Shown here in pieces: positions 27,601 through 35,940 of a stretch of DNA of 64,000 bases. The stretch's first letter is position 1. Each line of letters opens with the position of its first letter. The stretch spans positions 62,001-126,000 of the forward strand of contig NZ_JAEIOT010000016.1 of the NCBI RefSeq assembly GCF_016342275.1. Reading direction: 5' to 3'. Position numbers and translations under genes: made by a program. The notes under the pieces were generated by a model, which saw only the letters and a list, made by a program, of their open reading frames with translations, made no database searches and had not been told where the DNA came from. Source of the DNA: Corynebacterium marambiense (GTDB lineage: Bacteria; Actinomycetota; Actinomycetes; Mycobacteriales; Mycobacteriaceae).

Positions 27601-27935
27601 TCGGGGATCTCGCTCAATCGGTCGGCGAGCTGCCCGCGTAGCCTGCCTGCCGCCTCCTTCGACGGGGTGACGATGAGCAGTCCGTCTGGGTCGGAGCCCT
27701 CACGCAGCCGGGCGAGGGCGGTGTCGACCAGGAGCGAGCTGACGCCGTGTCCGGCGGCGCCGGTGACCCGCCAGACGCCGACCCCGTCAGCAATCAGACG
27801 CCGTGCCTCCGGCCCCCATGTCCGTGCCGGAGGCTGCGGCTGCGCTGTGGAACGACGCAGCCTGACGGTCAGGTTCGGGGGCAGCGCGAGGTGGTTGCGC
27901 GCATCGCCACCAGTGGTGGAGCGGTCTTCAGGCAT
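24666..27935 (-). CDS. adnA: AdnA subunit of the AdnAB helicase-nuclease
   Basis: 1089 residues. The motor domain is degenerate: Walker A reads VTGAAGHGVSSLLVDTA, with Val in place of the catalytic Lys, while LLIDDAQNLDP (Walker B), GDPGQAVFRFRGANPDF and the QEGTWPTTSETGTLFG region remain recognisable. This fits the known division of labour in which AdnA contributes mainly nuclease. The C-terminal nuclease has GDLVVVDLKTGAHPP, and one Cys (IAACPLRAVLG) plus CERCSLRRMC form the four-Cys iron-sulfur clamp. It is the first gene of the minus-strand run to uvrD2; stop and start overlap with adnB. Counterpart of Rv3202c. Confidence 0.93.
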   Translation of the reverse strand: MPEDRSTTGGDARNHLALPPNLTVRLRRSTAQPQPPARTWGPEARRLIADGVGVWRVTGAAGHGVSSLLVDTALARLREGSDPDGLLIVTPSKEAAGRLRGQLADRLSEIPDFAGSAPLVRSAPSFAFALLSAAATRAGDQAPRLITGAEQDAVIRELLAGHAEDGLGSWPAELRPALTMVGFARQLRDFLLRAVERGLGPEDLVRLGREHGRPTWRAAGDFLREYEQTTALGGVHSYNASELVTVAIESLALDDGLLEQQRTALHTLLIDDAQNLDPRTAELLTLFIPSTRLTVIAGDPGQAVFRFRGANPDFLTKYPCTDELVLDTPHRTPAHRGAVICDSAAVQAGAVADTLRRAHLMDGVPWPRMAVIVRSTGALGVIRRALLAAGVPVQLDPTDTVLAEQRIVSAILLAARALDGPLERSEVEELVLGPVGGADPVTLRRLLRGLRQAELRRGGRRRAIDVLAELVLPHGSVAENPAHAPADGGVSATDFLTDRETGILDRVRSVLTAGTEAQRTGGSVELVLWELWNATGLADRLAAGSLRGGTAGSQADRDLDAMMALFDAAGDFVERRPTAGTGAFVRHITDQQLPTGARDRRGVEPDAVHLLTAHAAGGREWHTVVVAGVQEGTWPTTSETGTLFGQEELVDLLDDGIDPDVHISRAVERLAEERRLFHLACTRATDTLLVTALDTPEGNEVLEPSRFLEELGVEIHRISGGPRDAGGEEPTTDTVDGIPVGTRLLSVPALVGELRRAVCDPGELDSRRCQAARQLARLAEAGVPGADPDQWWGLAGPSTDQPVRPRRDTVTLSPSQIEQIAACPLRAVLGRVDTDEEIPLHLIAGILAHGFAEAVGDGAEREKAARMVRDAYTRVLEFNGTPDWRTPIDLAAWDRLIERTADWITISRSVFTAVGVEVPVSVTVGTTGDGRDLVITGRMDRLERTADGDLVVVDLKTGAHPPTQKSMGEHAQLAAYQLALSRGKVVPDTTAGGGPGRVRVTDADTRGAAESVGGGVLVYPGTTTAKITTRDQAAKTPEELADLAATLPRLAASVTGPRLAARINDSCERCSLRRMCPAQEEGRVLTDAR

Positions 27936-27938
27936 GAG

Positions 27939-28814
27939 TCACAGTGTGTCCGAGCCCCCGGACAGGATGAGTTCCACAACCCGGGCGAGTTTCGCACTGG
28001 CGTTCGGATCAGCGTCCTCGAGCAGGGCGTGGAGGTAGAGCCGGTAGAGCAGGGCGCGGCGCATCAACTGACCGATATCGGGCAGGTGGGAATAGCGCGC
28101 GATGATGCGATCATCGACGGCCCCCGCGATGAGCGCATCGACGATGACCTGCGCGGCGGTGTACCCGTGCGGGTGCGCGACCCCGACGATGTCGGTCACC
28201 ACCGGGGGAAGATTCCCGGAGAACAGGGTCGTGGCGAACATGTCCGCATGCCCGACCTGTCGGGCACCGCCCACGGGCTCGAGAGTCCTGGTGACCAGTG
28301 CGGCCATGGTCATCCCGGCCCGTTGGGTCTCACTGGCCGTGGCATCGAGTCCGAGTGCCGGGGCGAGGACCGATGCCGGATCGGCGGACCAGGCCGCGCG
28401 GTCCGCGACTGCGAACAGGTCGGTCATTCCGTCCGGGGTACCCACCGGTGCGGTGAGATGCTCGGGGACGGGCAGTGGCGCGAGGGCGTCGGCTAGCCGC
28501 AGTGCCGCGGCCACCGTCTCATCGGTTCTCGCGAGTGGTTCCCCCTCGAGGAAGGTCGACGCCCGCCAGCCGGACACCACGTAGCGGCCATCGGTAGACC
28601 GCACCGGACGAGCCGGTCGGACGCCGTCGGGGCGTAGCTGTTCACGGACTTTGGCGGACCAGCTCGCGGCGACGGGGTCAAGGACCCGGCTGATCACCGT
28701 CTGCCCCACCCGCCAACCGTTATCCCAGACGGGGCCAAGCGGCTGCGGGGTCCGGTCGGAGGCGCGGAAGATGCCGCACACGTAGTCCGGCAGCTCAGGA
28801 GGAGTGTTGTCCAT
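27939..28814 (-). CDS. TIGR02569-family kinase-like protein
   Basis: 291 residues from the ATG at 28814 (MDNTPPELPDYVCGIFR). Segments RYVVSGWRASTFLEGEPLAR, the GHADMFATTLFSGNLPPVVT stretch and VVTDIVGVAHPHGYTAAQVI match this actinobacterial family, which has an aminoglycoside-phosphotransferase-like fold (GHAD in place of the usual HxDxxxxN catalytic loop). Substrate and activity are unknown. It lies three bases before adnA on the same strand, so co-transcription with the AdnAB genes is likely. Confidence 0.8.
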   Translation of the reverse strand: MDNTPPELPDYVCGIFRASDRTPQPLGPVWDNGWRVGQTVISRVLDPVAASWSAKVREQLRPDGVRPARPVRSTDGRYVVSGWRASTFLEGEPLARTDETVAAALRLADALAPLPVPEHLTAPVGTPDGMTDLFAVADRAAWSADPASVLAPALGLDATASETQRAGMTMAALVTRTLEPVGGARQVGHADMFATTLFSGNLPPVVTDIVGVAHPHGYTAAQVIVDALIAGAVDDRIIARYSHLPDIGQLMRRALLYRLYLHALLEDADPNASAKLARVVELILSGGSDTL

Positions 28815-28864
28815 GTCCGCCACGTTACCGCCCGGCCCCGGGCACACGGGAAGAGGCGTACCGG

Positions 28865-30004
28865 TCACCGACGGAGCCACCAGGCGTTGATGCCGCCGGA
28901 CAGGGACACGACGTCCCTGAATCCCGCTTCACCGAGCAGGAGCGCCGCCGCTCGGGAGCGCACACCCGCCGCACAGTAGACGGCCAACGGTGTTTCCCGG
29001 GACACGTGTTCGAGGACCCCGAGGTCACCGGTCTTCAGTGTGCTCAGCGGCAGGCGAAGCGGATCGCCGAGGACTCCACCAGCCCATTCGTGGGGTTCCC
29101 GCACATCGACGAGCCGGACGCCCTCCCCGGCGAGTTCCGGCCAGTGGGACACGGGGGTCTCGAGGATTCCGTCCGGAGTGAGAGCCGGAGCAGGGGTGCA
29201 GACCACACCGTCGTCGGGCGGGGTGGTATGCCGCAGCGCCGCCGAGCCCGGCTGAGGCTCGAAACGGACGGTGCGCATGGTCGCGTCCGCCCCATCCCAG
29301 AGCGCGAGCCGACCGACCAGCGGGGTTCCCGTCCCGGTGACGAGCTTGATCACCTCGGTGGCCATGATCGTGCCGATCACTCCGGGCAGCACCCCAAAGA
29401 CACCGCCCTCGGCGCAGGTGGGCACCGTGCCCGGCGCGGGCGGTTCCGGGTAGAGGTCGCGGAGCGTGTGGCCGTCGTCGAAGACAGACACCTGGCCGGA
29501 GAACCGGCTGATCGACCCCCAGACCAACGGGATGGCCCGGTCGGCACACGTGTCGGCCACGAGGTAGCGGGTGGCGAAGTTGTCGGAACCATCGACGACG
29601 ATGTGCGGAGCCAGCCCGTCGAGGATCTCCCCGATCGTGTCCCGGGTGAGCCTGGTGTCGAAGGTTCGTACGGCGACCAGCGGGTTGAGGTTCGCGATGA
29701 ACTCGGCGGCTGAGTGCACCTTGGGGGTTCCGACGGCGGTGACGGGATGGATGATCTGGCGTTGCAGGTTACTCAGGTCGACGACGTCATCGTCGACGAT
29801 CCCGAGAGTTCCGACTCCAGCGGCGGCCAGGTACTGGAGCACCGGAGAACCCAGTCCACCGGCACCAATGCACAGAACCCTGGTGCCGGCGAGTCGCTGC
29901 TGGCCGACGAGCCCGATACCAGGGAGGCTCAGGTGGCGGGCGTAGCGGGCCACCGCCCCGGCGGGCAGGTCGACCGGCAGTACGGGGAGCGTGGTATCAG
30001 GCAT
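28865..30004 (-). CDS. moeZ: MoeZ: ubiquitin-like sulfur-carrier adenylyltransferase with rhodanese domain
   Basis: 379 residues from the ATG at 30004 (MPDTTLPVLPVDLPAGAV). The ThiF/MoeB adenylation domain shows RYARHLSLPGIGLVGQQRL, the nucleotide loop GAGGLGSPVLQYL and the SDNFATRYLVADTC site. The zinc-binding Cys pairs of many MoeB proteins are not present. A C-terminal rhodanese domain (LVDVREPHEWAGG) holds the active Cys in VYCAAGVRSRAAALL. It activates MoaD/ThiS-like carriers and passes sulfur to them for molybdopterin, thiamine or Cys synthesis. Its first bases overlap the DUF3152 gene by 8 nt. Counterpart of Rv3206c. Confidence 0.92.
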   Translation of the reverse strand: MPDTTLPVLPVDLPAGAVARYARHLSLPGIGLVGQQRLAGTRVLCIGAGGLGSPVLQYLAAAGVGTLGIVDDDVVDLSNLQRQIIHPVTAVGTPKVHSAAEFIANLNPLVAVRTFDTRLTRDTIGEILDGLAPHIVVDGSDNFATRYLVADTCADRAIPLVWGSISRFSGQVSVFDDGHTLRDLYPEPPAPGTVPTCAEGGVFGVLPGVIGTIMATEVIKLVTGTGTPLVGRLALWDGADATMRTVRFEPQPGSAALRHTTPPDDGVVCTPAPALTPDGILETPVSHWPELAGEGVRLVDVREPHEWAGGVLGDPLRLPLSTLKTGDLGVLEHVSRETPLAVYCAAGVRSRAAALLLGEAGFRDVVSLSGGINAWWLRR

Positions 30005-30902
30005 ACGGGTATGGCCAGGGGTTGTAGCGACATACCGCACCGTCATCCGGGTAGACCTCGGTCGGGCTGATTCCGGCGAGGACGGAGTTCGCCAGCGATA
30101 GAGTCTGCTGCATCATCACCGGGGCGAGCTCACCGTCACCGCCGCAGGGTTCGTGCGCCGCAAAACCGATGCCGTGGCCGACCTCGTGGTTGATGAGGTA
30201 CTGGCGGTAGGAGCCGAGATCCCCGTCGAAGGGCAGCGCTCCACGGATCCACCGGGATTCATTCAATAGGACGCGATTACCGTCGGAATAGAAGCAGCTC
30301 GTCTCCATCTCCAGGGAGTGTCCGCACAGTTCGTGGGTGGTGCCGACGGAAGTCAGTTGGATCCGAAGATCCGGGGTGCGCGGGTCGTTGGCGTCGATGT
30401 GCTGGAACGCGAAACGGGGATCGGTACTCCACCCACGGGGATCGAAAAGGGTTGCGTCGACCATCGCCGCGACGGCGTCATCTCCGCCGTAGACGGCCGC
30501 GTCCACCCCGTTCTCGATCTCCACGACATAGGTGAAGGTCTTCTCCCCCCTACCAACGGGTGGTCCGGAGTAGCCGACGGCGCGGAACTCGCCGGTTCCT
30601 TTCTCCGTGTAGGGGGCACCGGGAGGGAGTTCACCGTTCGGCAGCACTGGCCGCTGGGCGTTGGCGGGGTTCGGACCACCGCCGAGTCCGGGGTCGGCCG
30701 GGAGCGCGGCACCGCCGGGCGTGGTCGGGGTGACCGGCGCCGAACTTTCGCTGGTCGCGGAGCCGGTGCGTAAGGTGCCCGGTTCCTGCGCATCGGTGGT
30801 GAATATGCTGACCAGGACCCAGACGGTGATCACGATGAGCACCGGGATCGCGTAGGCGCGCCAGCCGTATTCCCGGGCGAAGCGTACAAGCATCGGTTCC
30901 AC
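29997..30902 (-). CDS. DUF3152 membrane-anchored zinc-motif protein
   Basis: 301 residues from a GTG at 30902; an ATG three codons later is an equally good start. One membrane anchor (IPVLIVITVWVLVSIFTT) is followed by a Pro/Thr-rich linker and a DUF3152 domain facing outside. It carries HEVGHGIGFAAHEPCGG, a zincin-type HExxH motif, and two Cys pairs (CGHSLEMETSC, CRYNP). DUF3152 proteins are secreted, probably metalloproteases acting on the cell envelope; no substrate is known. It overlaps moeZ by eight bases. Confidence 0.85.
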   Translation of the reverse strand: MEPMLVRFAREYGWRAYAIPVLIVITVWVLVSIFTTDAQEPGTLRTGSATSESSAPVTPTTPGGAALPADPGLGGGPNPANAQRPVLPNGELPPGAPYTEKGTGEFRAVGYSGPPVGRGEKTFTYVVEIENGVDAAVYGGDDAVAAMVDATLFDPRGWSTDPRFAFQHIDANDPRTPDLRIQLTSVGTTHELCGHSLEMETSCFYSDGNRVLLNESRWIRGALPFDGDLGSYRQYLINHEVGHGIGFAAHEPCGGDGELAPVMMQQTLSLANSVLAGISPTEVYPDDGAVCRYNPWPYPYA

Positions 30903-30973
30903 GTCTCTTCAGGTCTCTCCAGTTGCGGTGGGTGGCCGTGACCGGTGGCACCGACCGGCCCGGTGTCAGGCGG

Positions 30974-31198
30974 TCAGTGCAGGAATCCGACGGGACGTGA
31001 CGTCGTGGTTCCGACCTCGACGTAGGCGATACGACTGTTCCGGGCGAGGACGACGCGTCCCTTGTCGTCAGTGAGCCGGAGCACACCCCCGTCATCAGCC
31101 AGGGCTGCGGTGACCTGCTCGACGACGGTGTCCTGATCCTCGTCGCTGCTAACCACCACTTCGCGGGCGGTGTCGGAAAAACCGATCTTGATGTCCAC
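30974..31198 (-). CDS. DUF3107 small protein
   Basis: 74 residues from the GTG at 31198 (VDIKIGFSDTAREVVVSSDE), with GAGGAG before it. Beta-rich, ending with SRIAYVEVGTTTSRPVGFLH. Conserved across Mycobacteriales (Rv3208A/TB9.4 type) beside a TetR or helicase gene. Function unknown. Confidence 0.88.
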   Translation of the reverse strand: MDIKIGFSDTAREVVVSSDEDQDTVVEQVTAALADDGGVLRLTDDKGRVVLARNSRIAYVEVGTTTSRPVGFLH

Positions 31199-31469
31199 GT
31201 CGTGTCTCCTCGGGTTTCGTTCGGATTCATCGTGCCCGTGGGCCTGCCGGTCTGTCCGGACATGATCTGACGGGAGGGCACGAAAGTGAAGGTTTTCACC
31301 GGGGAGCCTACGCGTACCACGGTGCGGGTGCACACGCGGGCCTGCCTTCGATACGACGAAACCGCGGGAGCTCGGCAGGCTGCAGACCCCAGGTAAGGCC
31401 CCGGCCAGGTCCGGACTGAGGGGTTGGGGTGCTGTGGGTACCGGGGTGTCTACCGGGGACCGACGTGGA
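31199..31469. other. Intergenic region between DUF3107 and helicase genes
   Basis: No coding signal; contains the divergent promoters only. The short leftward frames here are not supported. Confidence 0.5.
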
Positions 31470-31475
31470 TACTAT
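31470..31475 (+). promoter_or_regulatory. -10 element (TACTAT) of the helicase gene, leaderless start
   Basis: TACTAT ends six bases before the GTG at 31482, which places the transcription start at or near the first base of the start codon. There is no properly spaced ribosome site. Confidence 0.55.
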
Positions 31476-31481
31476 GAAGGG

Positions 31482-32852
31482 GTGTCTGAACAGAAGCTGA
31501 AGCCAACGTTCGCCGAACTCGGCGTCGCCAAGGAGATCACCGATGCGCTGGCGTCCGTCGGCATGGTCCGGACCTTCGCCATCCAGGAGCTGACTCTGCC
31601 GCTCGCACTCGCCGGAAAAGACCTGATCGGACAGGCGCGGACCGGAATGGGCAAGACGATGGGTTTCGGTGTCCCCCTCCTCGACAGGGTCTTCGATGAC
31701 GCGGGTGTGGAGGAACTCGACGGGACCCCGCGGGCACTCGTCGTCACACCCACCCGGGAACTCGCTGTGCAGGTCGGTGAGGATCTCCGGAGTGCCTCCA
31801 CAAATCTCCCCGTGCGGATCCTGACGATCTATGGTGGCCGCCCCTACGACGAACAGATCGAGGCGCTCGAGGACGGCATCGACGTGGTCGTGGGCACCCC
31901 CGGTCGACTGATCGACCTATACAACCGTGGCTGCCTGAAGCTCGACCACGTCGCGGTCCTCGTGCTCGACGAAGCCGACGAGATGCTGGACCTCGGTTTC
32001 CTCCCCGACATCGAGAAGCTGCTGAAGGCGCTGACCCACAAGCATCAGACGATGTTGTTCTCGGCGACGATGCCGGGACCGATCATTGCGCTGGCCCGCA
32101 CTTTCATGGACCGCCCGGTACACATCCGGGCAGAGGAAGTCGGGGCCGCCGCGACCCACGCAAGTACGCGCCAGGTGGTGTTCCAGGCGCACCGGATGGA
32201 CAAGACAGCAGTGCTCTCCCGGGTGCTCCAGAGCCGGGGCCGGGGACGCACGATCATCTTCGCCCGCACAAAGCGCAGCTGCGCCACCATCGCGGAAGAT
32301 CTCGCCGCAAGGGGTTTCGCCGTCGGCGCGGTACACGGGGACATGGGTCAGCCGGCCCGGGAGAAGTCCCTCAACGCGTTCCGTGAGGGAACCGTCGAGA
32401 TCCTCGTCGCCACGGATGTCGCGGCACGCGGGATAGACATCGACGACGTGACCCACGTGATCAACTATCAGACCCCGGATGACGAGATGACCTACGTACA
32501 CCGGATCGGTCGCACGGGCCGGGCAGGACACACCGGGATCGCGATCACACTCGTCGGATACGACGAGCTGGTGAAGTGGGAACTGATCAACAAGGAGCTC
32601 GATCTCGGCCAGCCGGAGCCTCCCGCATGGTTCTCCACCTCCCCGGAGCTGTACGAGGCACTCGACATCCCCGAGGGCGCGGGTGAAAGCGTCGGGCCCG
32701 CCCGCAAGGTGTTCGGTGGCCCCTCCGTGACCCGGCCAGCCGGCGCCCGATCGACCGGCCGCAGACCGCCTCGTGACCGCCCATCCGGCGGTGGTGGTTC
32801 CCGCCACCACCGGGACAGTGGCTCTCATGGTGGACGGGTTGGCAAACGATGA
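31482..32852 (+). CDS. DEAD-box RNA helicase (RhlE-like, Rv3211 type)
   Basis: 456 residues from the GTG at 31482 (VSEQKLKPTFAELGVAKEIT), preferred to the ATG 48 bases upstream because of the -10 element and the family N-terminus. Motifs in order: Q motif TFAIQELTLPLAL, Walker A GQARTGMGKTMGF, PTRELA, DEAD in VLVLDEADEMLDLGF, SAT, and HRIGRTGRAGHTG. The C-terminal 60 residues are Arg/Gly/Ser-rich and likely bind RNA. Cytoplasmic, acting in RNA unwinding or ribosome assembly and cold adaptation. Its stop overlaps the next gene as ATGA. Confidence 0.92.
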   Translation: MSEQKLKPTFAELGVAKEITDALASVGMVRTFAIQELTLPLALAGKDLIGQARTGMGKTMGFGVPLLDRVFDDAGVEELDGTPRALVVTPTRELAVQVGEDLRSASTNLPVRILTIYGGRPYDEQIEALEDGIDVVVGTPGRLIDLYNRGCLKLDHVAVLVLDEADEMLDLGFLPDIEKLLKALTHKHQTMLFSATMPGPIIALARTFMDRPVHIRAEEVGAAATHASTRQVVFQAHRMDKTAVLSRVLQSRGRGRTIIFARTKRSCATIAEDLAARGFAVGAVHGDMGQPAREKSLNAFREGTVEILVATDVAARGIDIDDVTHVINYQTPDDEMTYVHRIGRTGRAGHTGIAITLVGYDELVKWELINKELDLGQPEPPAWFSTSPELYEALDIPEGAGESVGPARKVFGGPSVTRPAGARSTGRRPPRDRPSGGGGSRHHRDSGSHGGRVGKR

Positions 32853-34135
32853 ACAGAACTTCCACGGGGCCCGAAGAGAAGGGCACCGTCGTGCTGCAGC
32901 GTAGCCGAAACGACCTCATCGCGGCCGCAGTGATCACCACGGTGGCGCTCCTCAGCGTCGGCACTGTGTGGCTGACCTCGGAGAACCGGGCGGCGGATCT
33001 GCAGACCGCCGCGGAACCCCACGTGGCGGCTTCGGCCCCCTCCGCAGCGCCCGAACAGGTGCACGAGGCGTGGCGCGCCCCGGACTCCGCCGTACCCGGG
33101 CAACCGCAGGTCCAGTCCGCGGCGGGGCTCGTGTTCACCGCAGAGGGCGGCACTTTGACCGCCACCGCCCCGGCGACCGGTGACACCGTCTGGTCATACC
33201 ACCGCGACAACCACGAGATCTGCTCCGTGAGTACCGCCTTCGACCGGGTCTACGTCACGTACCGGACGGGTGTTGGGTGCGGAGACGTCGTCGGGCTCGA
33301 CGCCGCCAGCGGCGAGTACCGGGCGGCGCGATCCGCCGTCGCCTCGGATGAGACCGTGCCGGTCCGCTCGAACGACGCGGTGGGCATCGTCTCCACCGAG
33401 CGTGTGGAACTCTGGCGCAACGATCTCGTGCGCACCGTCGAGTACGGTGACGTTGAGGCGAAGCAGGAACCGAACATGCAGCCGAACGAGGACTGCACCA
33501 TCAGTTCTGCGCTGACCCGCAAGGACCTGCTCTCCGTGGTCGAGTACTGCCCCCCGAGCGAGGGCCAGGCTGCGGGGTACTGGCTGCGGATGCAGGATCG
33601 GGTCCCGGATGACTCCCGAAAGCCGGAGATCAAGACCCAGGTGTTCCTCGGTGGGGCGAGGTCCCAGGTTGTCGCGGCTGGACAGGAGGGGGCCGTGGTC
33701 TACCGTGACGCGGTGGGTGGTGAGCAGCCACGAATGACGGGCTTCAACCTCGACGGAAACGAGACCGGGGTCGCGGTGGTTCCGGCGGCGCCCCTGGTGG
33801 ATTCGTCCGGGAATCTGTTTTCACCCGTGGTCGCTGATCTGCCACACCACCTGACGTGGTTCGACGGGGAGAGGCTCTACCTGTTCAAACCCGATTCGCT
33901 GGTCCTCGACCACTACTTCCACGATGCACTGGGCACGGGCGTCGCCGTCGGGGACCGCCTGCTCTTCCCCACGGCAGCGGGAATCGCCGTGGCCAACTGG
34001 GACACTGAGGAGATCGATCGAGTCATCCCGGTGGACCGGGGTGGCTATACGGGACAGGTGACCCTGTCACTCGTCGGTGATGTGCTCGTGGAGAAGCGTG
34101 GGGACGGCGGCGAGGTAGTGGCGCTCGTCAGCTGA
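32849..34135 (+). CDS. Membrane-anchored beta-propeller protein (Rv3212-like)
   Basis: 428 residues. The ATG at 32849 overlaps the helicase stop. One N-terminal membrane helix (DLIAAAVITTVALLSVGTVW) is followed by a large extracytoplasmic beta-rich domain with repeats like GGTLTATAPATGDTVWSYHR, AAGQEGAVVYRDAVGG and RGGYTGQVTLSLVGDVLVEK, which suggest a PQQ-like propeller. Several Cys pairs (HEICSVST, GVGCGDVV, EDCTISS, VVEYCPPS). Conserved next to the helicase in Mycobacteriales; function unknown. Confidence 0.8.
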   Translation: MNRTSTGPEEKGTVVLQRSRNDLIAAAVITTVALLSVGTVWLTSENRAADLQTAAEPHVAASAPSAAPEQVHEAWRAPDSAVPGQPQVQSAAGLVFTAEGGTLTATAPATGDTVWSYHRDNHEICSVSTAFDRVYVTYRTGVGCGDVVGLDAASGEYRAARSAVASDETVPVRSNDAVGIVSTERVELWRNDLVRTVEYGDVEAKQEPNMQPNEDCTISSALTRKDLLSVVEYCPPSEGQAAGYWLRMQDRVPDDSRKPEIKTQVFLGGARSQVVAAGQEGAVVYRDAVGGEQPRMTGFNLDGNETGVAVVPAAPLVDSSGNLFSPVVADLPHHLTWFDGERLYLFKPDSLVLDHYFHDALGTGVAVGDRLLFPTAAGIAVANWDTEEIDRVIPVDRGGYTGQVTLSLVGDVLVEKRGDGGEVVALVS

Positions 34136-34610
34136 AGACGCCGGCCGCCCAGCTGAGCGATCTGCCGTTGAACGTGAGGTAGAGGCCAAGCAGGGCGCAC
34201 ACCGCAACGATGACCGCGGGGACGATCAGGCCCGCAGACGCGATGTACCAGGAGACGGGCAGCAGCAGCATCTGGAGGATGACCACGGGTCCCCGCCCCC
34301 AGCGGCGGCCCCGCCGGAGCGCGAAGCCTGCCGCGGCCACCGTTCCGAACACCGCGATGAAGAACGCAGCGGTTCCGTAGCCGACGAAGGCATTCTCACT
34401 GCCGTCCGAGGTGACGGTCCCGTAGTCATGTTGACCAGTGATCTCCCGGAAGATGAGGAACACCGCGTACGCGAGCCCGACGAGGGACTCACAGATACCG
34501 AGTACCCCAGCTCGCCGGATGTCCGCCGGCGGCTTCTGAGATTCTGTCTGGTCACCGGTTTCCGGGGACACAGACGAGGAACTGGGCACGTCGCGGTAGG
34601 AATCAGTCAC
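34128..34610 (-). CDS. Four-helix membrane protein
   Basis: 160 residues. After a cytoplasmic 30-residue tail come four membrane segments (ICESLVGLAYAVFLIFREI, TAAFFIAVFGTVAAAGFAL, VVILQMLLLPVSWYIAS and VIVAVCALLGLYLTF) with the basic loop RRGRRWGRGP between the second and third. Its 3' end overlaps the convergent propeller gene by eight bases. No recognised family beyond conserved membrane protein; function unknown. Confidence 0.75.
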   Translation of the reverse strand: MTDSYRDVPSSSSVSPETGDQTESQKPPADIRRAGVLGICESLVGLAYAVFLIFREITGQHDYGTVTSDGSENAFVGYGTAAFFIAVFGTVAAAGFALRRGRRWGRGPVVILQMLLLPVSWYIASAGLIVPAVIVAVCALLGLYLTFNGRSLSWAAGVFS

Positions 34611-34656
34611 ATCCCAAGCCTACCGCGTGGGTGCGCGCCTTCCATGTGCGCGGGGT

Positions 34657-34662
34657 TACACT
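34657..34662 (+). promoter_or_regulatory. -10 element (TACACT) of the lipid kinase gene, leaderless start
   Basis: TACACT lies seven bases before the ATG at 34670, and no ribosome site is present. Confidence 0.5.
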
Positions 34663-34669
34663 CGACGCC

Positions 34670-35644
34670 ATGCGTGCCTTGATGCTCTCCAACCCCAACT
34701 CGACGGCCCTGACGCCCCAGATCACCCGCCAGGTGGTGACCCCACTTCTGAAAGCTACCGAACTGACCTCGGTATTCACCCAGTACGCCGGGCACGCGGA
34801 GGACATCTGCACAGGCCTGACGCGCGCAGACGTCGACGTCGTGGTCGTCGTGGGTGGGGACGGTACGGTGAATGAGGTGATCAACGGACTCGTGGGGCGC
34901 GATCCGGAGAGCCGGCCCGGGCCCGGCGAATTACCGAAGGTCGCGGTGGTACCGACGGGATCCGCCAACGTGTTCGCCCGCGCCCTGGGACTACCCAATG
35001 ATCCCGCGGTGGCCGCCAGACAGTTGCGCGACCTCATTCTCTCGGATACCTACCGGCGCCTTCCGCTCGGGCACATCGAGGACCGCTGGTTCTGCGTGAA
35101 TGCGGGATTCGGTCTGGATGCGAATGCCATCGCTCTCATGGAGGATCTGCGGGACGCAGGCAAGGCGGCGACGCCGTGGAGGTACGCGATGGTGACGGCG
35201 ACCGCCTGGCAGCGCCTCCGGCGCCGCCCTCCGGCCATCACCTACTCGGCGCACTCAGCTGAGGGGCTCCGCACGGGCAGCGAGGTCCCCTTCCTCATCG
35301 TGTCTAATACGAACCCCTGGACGTACGCGGGCCCGATGGCTGTGGTGACCAATCCGGAGCAGAAGCTCGACGCGGGATTGTCTCTCTATGCCCTGCGAGA
35401 CATCGAGGGACCCGGTGGACTGGTGGCATTGCTGCACGCCACCGGGATCGGGAACAAGATCTGGCGACCACTCCGGGTGGACCTACGGGAGATTCGAGTT
35501 GACGATATTAGTAAGCTCACACTCACTTCCCCACGACCATTGAAATGGCAGGTAGACGGTGAATCAGCGGGCAAAACAAAGAAGCTGCGACTGAGTTCCC
35601 ACGTCGACGTCATCGATGTTGTGTCGCCTGCAGATAACGGCTAG
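34670..35644 (+). CDS. Diacylglycerol kinase-family lipid kinase
   Basis: 324 residues from the ATG at 34670 (MRALMLSNPNSTALTPQITR). The catalytic domain has VVVVVGGDGTVNEVINGLVG (the GGDGT ATP loop) and VAVVPTGSANVFARALGL; FCVNAGFGLDANAIALMEDL lies in the second domain. DAGK_cat proteins phosphorylate diacylglycerol or related lipids; in Actinobacteria they feed phospholipid and glycolipid synthesis. The natural substrate here is inferred. It precedes whiB1 and is monocistronic, with a hairpin after it. Confidence 0.88.
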   Translation: MRALMLSNPNSTALTPQITRQVVTPLLKATELTSVFTQYAGHAEDICTGLTRADVDVVVVVGGDGTVNEVINGLVGRDPESRPGPGELPKVAVVPTGSANVFARALGLPNDPAVAARQLRDLILSDTYRRLPLGHIEDRWFCVNAGFGLDANAIALMEDLRDAGKAATPWRYAMVTATAWQRLRRRPPAITYSAHSAEGLRTGSEVPFLIVSNTNPWTYAGPMAVVTNPEQKLDAGLSLYALRDIEGPGGLVALLHATGIGNKIWRPLRVDLREIRVDDISKLTLTSPRPLKWQVDGESAGKTKKLRLSSHVDVIDVVSPADNG

Positions 35645-35940
35645 GTGTGATCTTAGCCACTTTTATAGGTCGAACCCTAGCGGGCGCCTATGTGTACGTG
35701 TCATTATCTTGCAGTAGCACAGACACCCGGCGTTAAGCCCGGGTTCATTTTGTGGCATGATGCCGGGACCATGACCGGAGTGGACGACCACTCCCGGCCG
35801 GCCCGGTGGACCAGCACGGGAACCGCCCCAGGCGGCTCACCGCCCGGCTTCCCGACACCCCGAGACACCAACCGTCGGAAAGGGTTCCGCCATGCCGAAT
35901 GTCTGACAAAAGACACGTATTTTCTGAAGGAGATTCACCC
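35645..35940 (+). promoter_or_regulatory. Upstream region of whiB1
   Basis: About 295 bases, without a gene. It holds the lipid kinase terminator and the whiB1 leader; a GAAGGAG site lies eight bases before the whiB1 ATG. The short frames across it have no codon bias. Long untranslated leaders are common for whiB1. Confidence 0.5.
35726..35752 (+). terminator. Hairpin after the lipid kinase gene
   Basis: cacccggcgttaagcccggg forms a short G-C stem and is followed by TTCATTTT. A modest terminator. Confidence 0.55.

Noticed and set aside
35645..35662. tgtgatcttagccactt as a cAMP receptor/GlxR-type site before whiB1
   Set aside because: Only the left half matches TGTGA; the right half is CCACT, and the site is almost 300 bases from the start codon.
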